From Luteitalea sp. (GTDB lineage: Bacteria > Acidobacteriota > Vicinamibacteria > Vicinamibacterales > Vicinamibacteraceae): DNA of 64,000 bases. The translations under genes were made by a program, and so were the position numbers. This document shows positions 31,409 through 40,284 of this stretch, one piece after another. The stretch is from positions 1 through 64,000 of the forward strand of contig WHTT01000033.1 of NCBI GenBank assembly GCA_009377605.1, read 5' to 3'. Within the stretch, counting starts at the first letter, position 1. Each line of letters starts with the position of its first letter. The notes below the pieces were generated by a model. It saw nothing but the letters and a program-made list of their open reading frames with translations, was not told where the DNA came from and searched no databases.

Positions 31409-33163
31409 CTATCCTTGAAGAGCGAGCAGGAACGGTTGCTCGAGCGCGTCGGCCACCCACCGCAGGAAGCGCATGGCATCGGCGCCGTCGATCACGCGAT
31501 GGTCGTAGGAAAGCGACAGCGGCAACATCAACCGCGGCTGAAAGGCGGCGTCGATCCAGACCGGCTCCATGCGCGCGCGCGACACACCGAGAATCGCCAC
31601 CTCTGGCCAGTTCACGATCGGCGAGAAATGGGTACCGCCGAGACCACCCAGGTTCGTGATGGTGATGCTGCCCCCTTCCATCTCGGCCATCGTCAGCTTG
31701 CGGTCCCGTGCTCGCTGCGCCGCTTGTGCGATCTCGACTGCAATCTGCGTAATGTTCTTGGCATCCACGTCACGGATGACCGGCACGAGGAGGCCGCGCT
31801 CGGTATCGACAGCGATGCCCACGTGCACGTACTTCTTGTAGATCAGCTCTTCCTGCGCGGAATCGAGCGAAGTGTTGAATTGTGGAAACGCCTTGACGGC
31901 GGCCGCAAGGATCTTCGCGAGAATCGCGGTGACTGTGAGCTTGCCACTCGCCTGCTCCACCTGCGGCGCGAACCGCTTGCGCAGGTCTTCGAGCGCCGTG
32001 ATGTCCGCCCTCTCCGACTGTGTGACGCTCGGGATGAGCGACCATGCCTGGGAAAGGTGCTCTGCCGTCTTTCGCCGCACGCCGCTCATTGTCTTGCGAT
32101 CGATTTCACCCCACTTCGCGAAGTCTGGCAGCGCCGGCGCGGCGACCGCACCCGGCTGCATCGCGGGCAGCGGCGCAGACGTGATGATCTCTTTCGCGTG
32201 GGCGAGAACGTCTGCCCGCGAGATGCGCCCCGCCGGACCGGAGCCAGGCACGTCGCGAACATCGACGCCCAGCTCGCGTGCGAGCCGCCGTATGGACGGC
32301 GCCGCCGGCACGTTGGGTCGCGGGGGAATCGCTTCGGCTCGCCCCGGCGGCGACGGCTCGGCGCGGCTCGGGGCCTGCCTGACCACGCGACTGATGTCGT
32401 ACACCTCGGCGCGCGGCCGCTCCGCCTCAGGCGCCCACTCCGGCGATTCGGCGCCTGGCGCGGCTTCGCTGGCGGCGTCCGGCGGCTGAGCCTTCCCTGC
32501 CGACGGCGCCGCTGCGGCTCCGGGTCCCGACACGTCGAGCGTGAAGATCACCTGGCCAACCTTCACGGTCTCGCCCTCTTTCACCGGGATCTCGCGCACG
32601 CGACCCGCTGCGCTCGAGGGGACCTCGACGGTGGCCTTCTCGGTCTCGAGCTCGATCACCGGTTGCTCTCGCTCGACGACATCGCCAGGCTTGACGAGGA
32701 GACGTAGGACGTCGCCCGACGTCACGTTCTCGCCGAGCTCTGGGATCTTGACCTCCACAACGCCACCCGCTGCGGCAGCCTCGGCTCCCGGTGCGGCGGC
32801 GGCCGGCGCGGGCCCGCCTTCGCTCGCCTCCGGCGAGCTACGGCGAGGCAAGCCCGTCTCCTGATTCCCGTCTCCCGTTTCTTGCTTCCCGGTTCCCGGT
32901 TCCTGGTTCCCGTTTCCCGTTTGCTGACTGTCTTCTACGGTCAGCACTGCCTGTCCGACCTGTACCTGATCGCCCTCGTTGACATTGACTGTCTGCACGC
33001 GGCCAGCTACCGCGGAGGGCACCTCGAGGGTCGCCTTGTCCGTCTCGAGCTCGAGGACCGGTTGATCCCGTTCAATGACGTCCCCGGGCTTCACCAGCAC
33101 TCGCAGGACGTCGCCGCTCGTGATGTTCTCGCCCAGCTCGGGCAGTGCGAATTCAGTGGCCAT
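31409..33163 (-). CDS. aceF: Dihydrolipoamide acetyltransferase (E2)
   Basis: A 584-residue E2 with two lipoyl domains (residues 1-75 and about 120-195; lipoyl lysines in LETDKATLEV and LETEKATVEV). A peripheral-subunit-binding domain follows at about residues 285-320 (APSIRRLARELGVDVRDVPG). The catalytic domain (about residues 355-584) ends with the active-site LSYDHRVIDGADAMRF. It transfers acetyl groups to CoA in the complex core. The linker after the first lipoyl domain (about residues 78-115, QQTGNGNQEPGTGKQETG) is encoded by a GGGAACC-type dispersed repeat at about 32851-32930. The ATG at 33163 is 1 bp after the aceE stop. Confidence 0.96.
   Translation of the reverse strand: MATEFALPELGENITSGDVLRVLVKPGDVIERDQPVLELETDKATLEVPSAVAGRVQTVNVNEGDQVQVGQAVLTVEDSQQTGNGNQEPGTGKQETGDGNQETGLPRRSSPEASEGGPAPAAAAPGAEAAAAGGVVEVKIPELGENVTSGDVLRLLVKPGDVVEREQPVIELETEKATVEVPSSAAGRVREIPVKEGETVKVGQVIFTLDVSGPGAAAAPSAGKAQPPDAASEAAPGAESPEWAPEAERPRAEVYDISRVVRQAPSRAEPSPPGRAEAIPPRPNVPAAPSIRRLARELGVDVRDVPGSGPAGRISRADVLAHAKEIITSAPLPAMQPGAVAAPALPDFAKWGEIDRKTMSGVRRKTAEHLSQAWSLIPSVTQSERADITALEDLRKRFAPQVEQASGKLTVTAILAKILAAAVKAFPQFNTSLDSAQEELIYKKYVHVGIAVDTERGLLVPVIRDVDAKNITQIAVEIAQAAQRARDRKLTMAEMEGGSITITNLGGLGGTHFSPIVNWPEVAILGVSRARMEPVWIDAAFQPRLMLPLSLSYDHRVIDGADAMRFLRWVADALEQPFLLALQG
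32851..32930. repeat. GGGAACCGGGAAGC-type repeat within aceF
   Basis: A run of CCCGTTTC and CCCGGTTCC units of 7-9 bp (plus strand) encodes the Gly/Gln/Thr/Glu-rich linker of AceF without breaking the frame. It is followed by CGGCGAGCTACGGCGAGGC. The units resemble the dispersed GGTTCC families in the intergenic gaps. Confidence 0.75.
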
Positions 33164-33164
33164 G

Positions 33165-35837
33165 TTAGGAAGTTGCTGGGTTCGGTTTCTCCGCGTCGAT
33201 CCCGAGCTCCGTGATGGCGCGGGCGACGACCTTGCCGTCAATCTTCCTCTCCCGCGCGAGGGCTGCGAGCGTGGCGACCACGACGTGGCGGTGGTCGACC
33301 TCGAAGAAGTCCCGGAGCGATCCGCGGCTCTCGCTGCGTCCAAAGCCGTCGGTGCCAAGCGATGTCAGTGGCCGCGGGAGCCACCGGTCGATGGCGTTCG
33401 GCAGCATCTTGACGTAATCGCTGGCCGCGACGAAGACGCCGGGCGCCTTCTCGAGACACGTGGTCAAGTAAGGGACCTTGGGAGGTTCCGCCGGGTGCAA
33501 GCGATTCCATCGCTCGCACGCCTCGCCGTCACGATAGAGCTGCACATAGCTCGTCACACTCCAGACGTCGGCGGCAACGTCGTACTTCTCTTCCAGAACA
33601 TGGGCAGCCTTGACCACTTCGGGCAGAATAGCGCCGCTGCCGAGGAGCTGCGCTTGACGGCTCGGCTTCTTCTTCGTCGATGCGCGGAGGCGGTACAACC
33701 CCTTGAGGATACCGTCGCGGCAGCCCTCGGGCATCGCTGGCTGCGGATACGGCTCGTTCATGACGGTCAGGTAATAGAAGACGTTCTCCTGTTCACCGTA
33801 CATGCGCCGGATACCGTCTTCGACGATGGTGGCAATCTCATACGCGTACGCCGGGTCGTAGGCCTGGCACGTGGGCACAGCGGAGGCGAGGAGATGGCTG
33901 TGGCCATCCTGATGCTGCAGGCCTTCACCGGCGAGCGTCGTCCTGCCGGAGGTGCCACCGAGCAGGAAGCCTCTCGCGCGCATGTCGGCCGCGGCCCAGA
34001 TGAGATCGCCGATGCGCTGGAAGCCGAACATCGAGTAATAGATGAAGAATGGAATCGTGTTGATGCCGTGCGTCGCGTAGGCCGTGCCGGCGGCAATGAA
34101 CGAGGACATCGATCCGGCTTCGGTAATGCCCTCCTCGAGGATCTGCCCGTTGGTGGCTTCCTTGTAGTAGAGGAGCGTGTCGCTATCGACCGGCTCGTAG
34201 AGCTGGCCGACGTGTGAGTAGATGCCGACCTGCCGGAAGAGCGCCTCCATGCCGAAGGTGCGCGCCTCGTCTGGGACAATCGGCACGACGAGCTTGCCGA
34301 TTTCCGGGTGGCGCAGCAGCTTCGCCAGCAGCCGCACGAACACCATCGTCGTCGAGGCGCCGCGGTCGCCGGTGCCGGCGTTGAACTCTTGGAACAGATC
34401 GGCGAAGTCGCAGGCGAGCGGCGTGGCGCGCAACTTCCGGGCGGGCATATAGCCGCCCAGTGACTTGCGGCGCTCGTGCAGGTACTCCATGTCCGGGCTG
34501 TCGTCCGGCGGCCGATAGAACGGCATCTTCGCGATCTCGGCGTCGGAAATGGGAATGCCGAACCGGGATCGGAACTCGCGCACTTCGGCTTCGTTCAGTT
34601 TCTTCTGCTGGTGCGTGATGTTCTTCCCCTCGCCGCTCTCACCCAGGCCGTATCCCTTGATCGTGCGGGCGAGAACGACCGTCGGCGCCCCCTTGTGCTC
34701 TACCGCAGCCCCGAACGCCGCATAGACCTTCTCCGGATCGTGACCGCCGAGCCGAAGCTTGCTCAGCTCCTCGTCCGAGAGGTGCTTCACCATCTCGAGC
34801 AGCCGGGGATCCTTGCCGAAGAAGTGCTGTCGGATATAGCTGCCGGGTGAGACCGAGTACTTCTGGTACTCGCCGTCGACGACCTCGCCCATCCGCTTGA
34901 CGAGCGCGCCCTCGTTGTCCTTGACGAGCAGCGAGTCCCAGTCCCGCCCCCAGAGCACCTTGATCACGTTCCATCCGGCGCCGCGAAAGACTCGCTCCAG
35001 CTCCTGGATGATCTGACCGTTGCCGCGGACCGGCCCGTCGAGCCGCTGCAAATTACAGTTGATGACGAAGATGAGGTTGTCGAGCTTCTCGCGTGCGGCA
35101 AGCGAGATGGCACCGAGCGTCTCCGGCTCGTCACACTCACCGTCGCCAAGAAACGCCCAGACCTTCCCATTCGCCTTCGGCTTCAACCCGCGATCCTCGA
35201 GATAGCGATTGAAGCGCGCTTGATAGATGGCCATGATGGGCGACAGGCCCATGGAGACCGTGGGCGCCTCCCAGAAGTCCGGCATGAGCCACGGGTGCGG
35301 ATATGAGGAGAGCCCGCCACCTGGCTTCAGCTCACGCCTGAAGTTCTCGAGCTGCTGGTCGCTCAATCGTCCCTCGAGGAAGGCGCGTGCGTAAATTCCG
35401 GGTGACGCGTGCCCCTGGAAGTACACGAAGTCGCCGCCGCCGTTGTCGCGGCCGCGGAAGAAATGGTTGAAGCCAACCTCGTAGAGCGTGGCAGCGGACG
35501 CGTAGGTCGAGATGTGGCCGCCGATACCATCCTCGAGCTTGTTGGCGCGCACAACCATGACGAGCGCATTCCAACGGACGAGACTTTTGATGCGGCGCTC
35601 GACGGTCCGGCTCCCGGGCATCTGGGGCTGGTGTTCGGTCGAAATGGTATTGATGTATGGCGTGTCGGCGGTGAACGGCAGCTTCACCCCGCGCGCCCGG
35701 GCGTGGCCGCGGAGCGTTTCGATGAGGTCGGCCGCGCGGGCCGGACCGCTGTTCTCGATGACGTAGTCCAACGAATCGACCCACTCGCGGGTTTCGATCG
35801 TGGTGTAGTCGGCGGTGTCCTGGGCGACGTTTCTCAC
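33165..35837 (-). CDS. aceE: Pyruvate dehydrogenase E1, homodimeric type
   Basis: An 890-residue thiamine-diphosphate enzyme that decarboxylates pyruvate and acetylates the lipoyl domain of AceF. The length and features match the AceE family: TISTEHQPQMPGSRTVERRI near the N-terminus, the histidine-rich FFRGRDNGGGDFVYFQGHAS, and the thiamine motif FLGDGECDEPETLGAISLA ending in NLIFVINCNLQ. The C-terminal region has RMYGEQENVFYYLTVMNEPY. The start is GTG 35837 with AGGAGAG upstream; annotation programs may write it as Met. It leads the operon and is divergent from the M49-like gene, with 51 bp holding both promoters. Confidence 0.97.
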   Translation of the reverse strand: MRNVAQDTADYTTIETREWVDSLDYVIENSGPARAADLIETLRGHARARGVKLPFTADTPYINTISTEHQPQMPGSRTVERRIKSLVRWNALVMVVRANKLEDGIGGHISTYASAATLYEVGFNHFFRGRDNGGGDFVYFQGHASPGIYARAFLEGRLSDQQLENFRRELKPGGGLSSYPHPWLMPDFWEAPTVSMGLSPIMAIYQARFNRYLEDRGLKPKANGKVWAFLGDGECDEPETLGAISLAAREKLDNLIFVINCNLQRLDGPVRGNGQIIQELERVFRGAGWNVIKVLWGRDWDSLLVKDNEGALVKRMGEVVDGEYQKYSVSPGSYIRQHFFGKDPRLLEMVKHLSDEELSKLRLGGHDPEKVYAAFGAAVEHKGAPTVVLARTIKGYGLGESGEGKNITHQQKKLNEAEVREFRSRFGIPISDAEIAKMPFYRPPDDSPDMEYLHERRKSLGGYMPARKLRATPLACDFADLFQEFNAGTGDRGASTTMVFVRLLAKLLRHPEIGKLVVPIVPDEARTFGMEALFRQVGIYSHVGQLYEPVDSDTLLYYKEATNGQILEEGITEAGSMSSFIAAGTAYATHGINTIPFFIYYSMFGFQRIGDLIWAAADMRARGFLLGGTSGRTTLAGEGLQHQDGHSHLLASAVPTCQAYDPAYAYEIATIVEDGIRRMYGEQENVFYYLTVMNEPYPQPAMPEGCRDGILKGLYRLRASTKKKPSRQAQLLGSGAILPEVVKAAHVLEEKYDVAADVWSVTSYVQLYRDGEACERWNRLHPAEPPKVPYLTTCLEKAPGVFVAASDYVKMLPNAIDRWLPRPLTSLGTDGFGRSESRGSLRDFFEVDHRHVVVATLAALARERKIDGKVVARAITELGIDAEKPNPATS

Positions 35838-35888
35838 TGCTCTCCTCTGGTTGGCCGAACTCCAAACGATTAGCTTATCATCCAGCGT

Positions 35889-37610
35889 ATGACGCGCAAA
35901 GCACTACTCCCGCTCGTGGCGACCGCAACGCTCGCCGGATCCGGAGGGCCGTTCTTGCTCGGGGATGCGCTCGCCGACATGCAGGGAGACGCCGCCGGGA
36001 CGGACGAGACCACGCCCGACCTGACGCGCCTGACCAGCATGACCGCACGCTTCGCCCCGGTCGATCTCGAGGTCGATATTGCCGTCCTCCCGGCCAGCGA
36101 GCGCACGGCTCTCGTCCACCTCGTGGAAGCCGCCGGCATCATGGACGGCATCTTCCTCCATCAAGTCTCCGCCGCCAACGCGACACGGCTCCTGCAGCGG
36201 GCCAGCGACCAATCGCCGCTCGGACGCGCACGTCTGCACTACTTCCTCATCAACAAAGGTCCCTGGTCGCGGCTCGATCACGATCGGCCGTTCCTGCCGG
36301 GCGTCGGCCCGAAGCCGGAAGGCGCCAACTTCTACCCCGCCGATGCCACGCGCGACGAGATCGAGCGTTGGATCACATCGCTCCCAGCACCCGAGCGCCA
36401 GGCGGCAACCGGGTTCTTCACGATCATACGGCGTGCACCCGACGGCGCGTTTCAAATCGTGCCGTACAGCGTCGCGTATCAAGGCGAGCTCCATGCCGCG
36501 GCCGAGCATCTGCGCGAGGCCGCCATGGCCACCCGACAGCCCTCGCTCCGCCGCTACCTCGAGACGCGCGCGAAGGCTTTCAGCGCGAATGAGTATTACC
36601 AGAGCGACGTCGCCTGGATGGAGATCGATGCCTCCATCGAGCCGGTGATTGGCCCATACGAGGTGTACGAGGACGGGTGGTTCAACTACAAGGCCGCGTT
36701 CGAGGCATTCGTGACGGTGCGTGACGAGGCGGAGAGCAAGAAGCTCGCCGTCCTCGGGAGTCGCTTGCAGTCGCTCGAAGACCGATTACCCATCGAGCCG
36801 CGGTATCGCAATCCAACGCTCGGCGCCCTCTCGCCCATTCGGGTCGTCGACGTGATCTTCACCGCTGGTGATGCCAACCGCGGCGTACAGACCGCCGCCT
36901 TCAACCTGCCGAACGACGAGCGCGTGATTCGCGAAAAGGGCAGCAAGCGCGTCATGCTGAAGAACGTGCAGCACGCGAAGTTCACCGTGGTGCTCCAGCC
37001 GATTGCCAAGGTCGTGCTGTCGGCGGCGGACCAGCCGCGCGTCGCCTTCGATGCCTTCTTCACGCATATCGTCATGCACGAGTTGATGCACGGCCTCGGG
37101 CCCCACGACATCACCGTGGACGGCAGCACCACCACGGTGCGTCAAGCGCTCAAAGAGCTGTACAGCACAATCGAGGAAGCCAAGGCGGATGTCTCCGGCC
37201 TCTGGGCGCTGGAGACGCTGATCGCAGACGACGTGCTTTCCCGCAACCTGGCGCACACCATGTACACGACGTATCTCGCGTCGATGTTTCGATCCATTCG
37301 CTTTGGCATCAGCGAAGCACACGGCCGTGGCGTCGCGATTCAACTCAACCGCTTCCTCGACGCCGGCGCCGTGACGCTGGACGCCGGCGGGACATTTGCC
37401 GTTGACGACACCAAGATCAAGGAGGCCGTACGCTCGCTCACCGGCGACATCATGACGCTGCAAGCCGAGGGAAGCTACGAGAAGGCGAAGGCGCTCGCGG
37501 ATCAGTACGGTGTCGTTCGTCCAGAGATAGAGCAAGCGCTCGAGAAGCTTGGTGATGTCCCGGTGGACATCGAGCCGCGGTTCGTCACCGTGCAGGAGCT
37601 CCGCCGCTGA
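35889..37610 (+). CDS. M49-like (DPP III-related) zinc peptidase with HExxH
   Basis: A 573-residue protein with a likely signal peptide (PLVATATLAGSGGPFLLG). The zinc motif is HELMH (397-401) followed by GLGPHD, and the third-ligand region is IEEAKADVSGLW (429-434 EEAKAD). This second motif matches the EEXXA(D/E) of dipeptidyl peptidase III (M49), but the first is a five-residue HExxH rather than the usual HExxGH. A Tyr/Asp-rich N-terminal part (FYPADATRDEIERWI) resembles M49-like bacterial proteins. The substrate is probably oligopeptides; the cellular location is exported. It is divergent from aceE. Confidence 0.8.
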   Translation: MTRKALLPLVATATLAGSGGPFLLGDALADMQGDAAGTDETTPDLTRLTSMTARFAPVDLEVDIAVLPASERTALVHLVEAAGIMDGIFLHQVSAANATRLLQRASDQSPLGRARLHYFLINKGPWSRLDHDRPFLPGVGPKPEGANFYPADATRDEIERWITSLPAPERQAATGFFTIIRRAPDGAFQIVPYSVAYQGELHAAAEHLREAAMATRQPSLRRYLETRAKAFSANEYYQSDVAWMEIDASIEPVIGPYEVYEDGWFNYKAAFEAFVTVRDEAESKKLAVLGSRLQSLEDRLPIEPRYRNPTLGALSPIRVVDVIFTAGDANRGVQTAAFNLPNDERVIREKGSKRVMLKNVQHAKFTVVLQPIAKVVLSAADQPRVAFDAFFTHIVMHELMHGLGPHDITVDGSTTTVRQALKELYSTIEEAKADVSGLWALETLIADDVLSRNLAHTMYTTYLASMFRSIRFGISEAHGRGVAIQLNRFLDAGAVTLDAGGTFAVDDTKIKEAVRSLTGDIMTLQAEGSYEKAKALADQYGVVRPEIEQALEKLGDVPVDIEPRFVTVQELRR

Positions 37611-37669
37611 GCCCTTGCGCCATGAGTGAACGAACGCCGCTGGTGGTGTAACGCCTTGCGAGAAGGGAG

Positions 37670-38473
37670 ATGCGTGTGAAGCTCACGGGCACCTTACGGG
37701 AAGCGTCGGCTGAGTTCCTCGGCACGTTCATACTGATGATCTTTGGACTAGGTGTCGTCGCCCAAACAGTGCTGAGTCGCGAAACGGCCGGCAGCCCTCT
37801 CGCCATTCACCTTGCCTGGGGCCTCGCGGTGATGCTGGGCGTGTACACCGCCGCCGGCGTGTCCGGCGCGCACATCAATCCTGCCGTCACACTGGCGCTC
37901 GCCGTGCGGCGCGGCTTCCCATGGCGCAAGGTCGTTCCCTATTGGCTGGCGCAGATGCTCGGCGCATTCGTCGCGTCGAGTGTCGTCTACATGACGTACG
38001 GGGAGGCGCTCGATCATTTCGATGGCGGGATCCGTCAGGTGATCGGCCCTGTAGGCACGGCCGGGATCTGGGCGACGTATCCCCAAGACTTCGTGAGCGC
38101 GTTCCCCGGCGGCTTCATCGATCAAGTGGTGGGCACGGCGCTGTTGATGATTGGTGTGCTCGCGGCAACCGACGAACGCAACCGCGCGCCACACCCAGGG
38201 TTGGTGCCAATCATCATCGGCCTGCTCGTCGCGGCCATCGGTATGTGCTACGGCTTCAACACCGGCTACGCCATCAACCCGGCGCGTGACTTCGGTCCAC
38301 GTCTCTTCACGGCAATCGCCGGCTGGGGCAGCGACGTCTTCACGGCAGGCAATTCCTGGTGGTGGGTTCCGATCGTCGGACCTATCATCGGTGGCGTGAT
38401 CGGCGCGTACGTCTATGACCTGTTCGTCGCCAACCATCACCCAGAAACGAAAGGGGACCCCGCGCTCGGGTAG
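37670..38473 (+). CDS. Aquaglyceroporin (MIP family channel)
   Basis: A 267-residue six-helix channel. The two NPA half-helices are SGAHINPAVTLALA and GYAINPARDFGPR. The Asp after the second NPA-Arg is the residue that marks glycerol facilitators rather than water-only channels, so glycerol or another small polyol is the likely solute. The insert near GFIDQVVGTALLM and the loop AATDERNRAPHPGL are typical of GlpF. The ATG at 37670 directly abuts GGGAG; a GTG at 37676 has better spacing from that site and may be the true start. It stands alone, without glpK or glpD. Confidence 0.94.
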   Translation: MRVKLTGTLREASAEFLGTFILMIFGLGVVAQTVLSRETAGSPLAIHLAWGLAVMLGVYTAAGVSGAHINPAVTLALAVRRGFPWRKVVPYWLAQMLGAFVASSVVYMTYGEALDHFDGGIRQVIGPVGTAGIWATYPQDFVSAFPGGFIDQVVGTALLMIGVLAATDERNRAPHPGLVPIIIGLLVAAIGMCYGFNTGYAINPARDFGPRLFTAIAGWGSDVFTAGNSWWWVPIVGPIIGGVIGAYVYDLFVANHHPETKGDPALG

Positions 38474-38499
38474 AAGCGACGGACGCATCGCTAGCGTCC

Positions 38500-38918
38500 C
38501 GCCTTGCGTTGCGGTTTTGACGATGTATCATCGTCTTCAGGAGGCAGTTTCTGCGACGCGACCGAGGGAGAAGACGAGAAGCGGGCCTCTTCTCTCCGGT
38601 TTGGCGTTGGCACCCGTCTCGCACATACTGCGGGCGTGGAGAACTGGACATGCTCATGCAGGGTACTGGAATGGAGCGCCCGACCTCGCGGTAGAGGTAC
38701 TTTCGCCTGAGGACGGGCCAGGCAAGGTACAACGCAAAATCGCTGCTTGGCTGGCGCATGGCACTCGCGTCGTCTGCGTCGTGGATCCGAACGTACGCAC
38801 GCTGACGGTCCATCGTCCGAATTGGACGCCGAATGTGCTGACGAGGAGGACACGCTCCGCGACGAGGACGTGCTGCCTGGATTTCAGATGCGTACGCGAG
38901 ATATTCGCCGAGATGTGA
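38500..38918 (+). pseudogene. Broken Uma2-family (DUF820) putative nuclease gene
   Basis: The segment GAPDLAVEVLSPEDGPGKVQ followed by KIAAWLAHGTRVVCVVDP and TLTVHRP matches the Uma2/DUF820 PD-(D/E)XK-like domain (catalytic Asp, Glu and Lys region). The end of the domain lies in a different frame (DTLRDEDVLPGFQM), and the last part (VREIFAEM) returns to the first frame. The N-terminal part is degraded and partly repeat-like. At least two frameshifts are needed to restore a full protein, so it is probably dead. Confidence 0.75.
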
Positions 38919-38946
38919 CTCTCGGATGGAGGATGGTTGATCGCGT

Positions 38947-39783
38947 ATGTCCGACACTCCTGCCCGACCGCTCGCTGGTCGACGTATCGCCGTGCTTGAG
39001 GCTCGGCTGACCGACGCGCTTGCGTCGTTGATGGAACGTGCGGGTGCAGAAGTCGTGCGCGCGCCGGCTCTCCGCGAGCGTCCGCTCGAGGCCACGACGG
39101 AAGTGGTGGCGTTTTGCGACGCGCTCGAAACGGGCGGCTTTGCAGCCGTGGTCTTTTTGACGGGCGTCGGAGCTAACGCGCTGCTGACCGAGGCAGAACG
39201 GCTTGGTCGTCTCGACGCGACGCTCGAAGCGCTCCGCGGGGCGATGACGGTGTGCCGTGGACCGAAGCCGGTCGCGAGACTGGCGCGCCAGCGCGTGCCC
39301 ACGAAAATCGCCGTGCCGGAGCCGCACACGACAACGGAGCTGCTCCACGTGCTGCGAGGCCTCGATCTCAGAGGACAGCGGGTTGGTATCGTGCACTACG
39401 GCGAGCGAAACGACGCGCTGTCGGACGCGCTTCTCGCAGACGGCGTGCAGTTGATCGAGCTTTGCCTCTACGAGTGGGTGCTGCCGGAGGATATTGCACC
39501 GCTGGAGCACGTCGTGCGGGCAATCATCGATGGCGAGGTCGACGCGGTTGCGTTCACGAGCCAGGTGCAAGTGCGTCATTTGCTCCACATTGCGGAACGT
39601 CTCGGTGCCCTCGAGGCGCTTCACCGCCAGCTCACGACCCATACCGTGGTTGTCGCGGTCGGCCCGACGACGGCGAGGATGCTCGCGGCGAGCGGCATTA
39701 CGCCGACCGTCGTGCCCACCAAGCCCAAGATGGGACCGATGGTGGCGGCGCTCGGCGACCACTTTGCCAATCGTCGATCATGA
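38947..39783 (+). CDS. hemD: Uroporphyrinogen-III synthase
   Basis: A 278-residue HemD-like protein with the two-domain layout. Domain 1 has LAGRRIAVLEARLTDALASL and FAAVVFLTGVGANALL. Domain 2 has LDLRGQRVGIVHYGERNDAL and DAVAFTSQVQVRHLLHIAE, and the C-terminus has TVVVAVGPTTARMLAASGI. It closes hydroxymethylbilane to uroporphyrinogen III, the branch point to haem and corrinoids. No other hem gene is adjacent. The family is very divergent, so the call rests on these pattern matches. A 500-bp gene-free stretch follows. Confidence 0.88.
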   Translation: MSDTPARPLAGRRIAVLEARLTDALASLMERAGAEVVRAPALRERPLEATTEVVAFCDALETGGFAAVVFLTGVGANALLTEAERLGRLDATLEALRGAMTVCRGPKPVARLARQRVPTKIAVPEPHTTTELLHVLRGLDLRGQRVGIVHYGERNDALSDALLADGVQLIELCLYEWVLPEDIAPLEHVVRAIIDGEVDAVAFTSQVQVRHLLHIAERLGALEALHRQLTTHTVVVAVGPTTARMLAASGITPTVVPTKPKMGPMVAALGDHFANRRS

Positions 39784-40284
39784 CTCCGGTGGTATAGCGC
39801 GGCGGGCTCGCCATGCTCGAGGTTGGAAGAAGTCGTTACAACCGTGGATTTTCTCGCGTGTCGCTGCATGCTCATCCGCGGTATCTGGTCAGAAGCAGAT
39901 CGATCTCAGCCTCTCTGATGACTTATCGTTGCTCGTGGCTTCGCGGATAGCACCTGTGCTGCTCGAGCGAGATCACTTACTTCTCAGGCGACTTAGCCTC
40001 ACTTTTCTGCGCTCACTTAGTTACTTGACAGGCTCAACTGCTTGTGTATAGTGAGCGACGCTGCAACGATGGCGGCGTTCACCTCCCCCGATAACCGGTG
40101 TGACCGCGTGGCGGCAATGCAGTGGGCATTCTGCAGGTGCTCTTGCGTGTACCGTCGTCGTAACGTCCGGCTATCGACAGCACGCCCTTACGTAGCCCAG
40201 GCCTTTAGGTTGCTAACCAACAGCCGATCGGCCTACCAGCGATAGCGTAGTTCCACACGTTAGTTGACGTAGGAGGGAAGGACA
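39784..40284 (+). promoter_or_regulatory. 500-bp gene-free region with promoter and long leader
   Basis: No convincing gene is seen. Six ACTT tetramers (39975, 39979, 39991, 40001, 40015, 40023) cluster just upstream of a promoter at 40025-40052. Transcription would start near 40060 and give a leader of about 225 nt before the ATG at 40285. The leader has no terminator I can fold by eye, so an RNA regulatory role is possible but unproven. Confidence 0.5.
40025..40052 (+). promoter_or_regulatory. Strong sigma70-type promoter
   Basis: TTGACA (40025-40030), 16-bp spacer, TATAGT (40047-40052). The -35 is a perfect match and the -10 is 5 of 6. It faces the small cysteine-rich peptide gene. Such a near-consensus promoter stands out in this GC-rich window. 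Confidence 0.8.
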
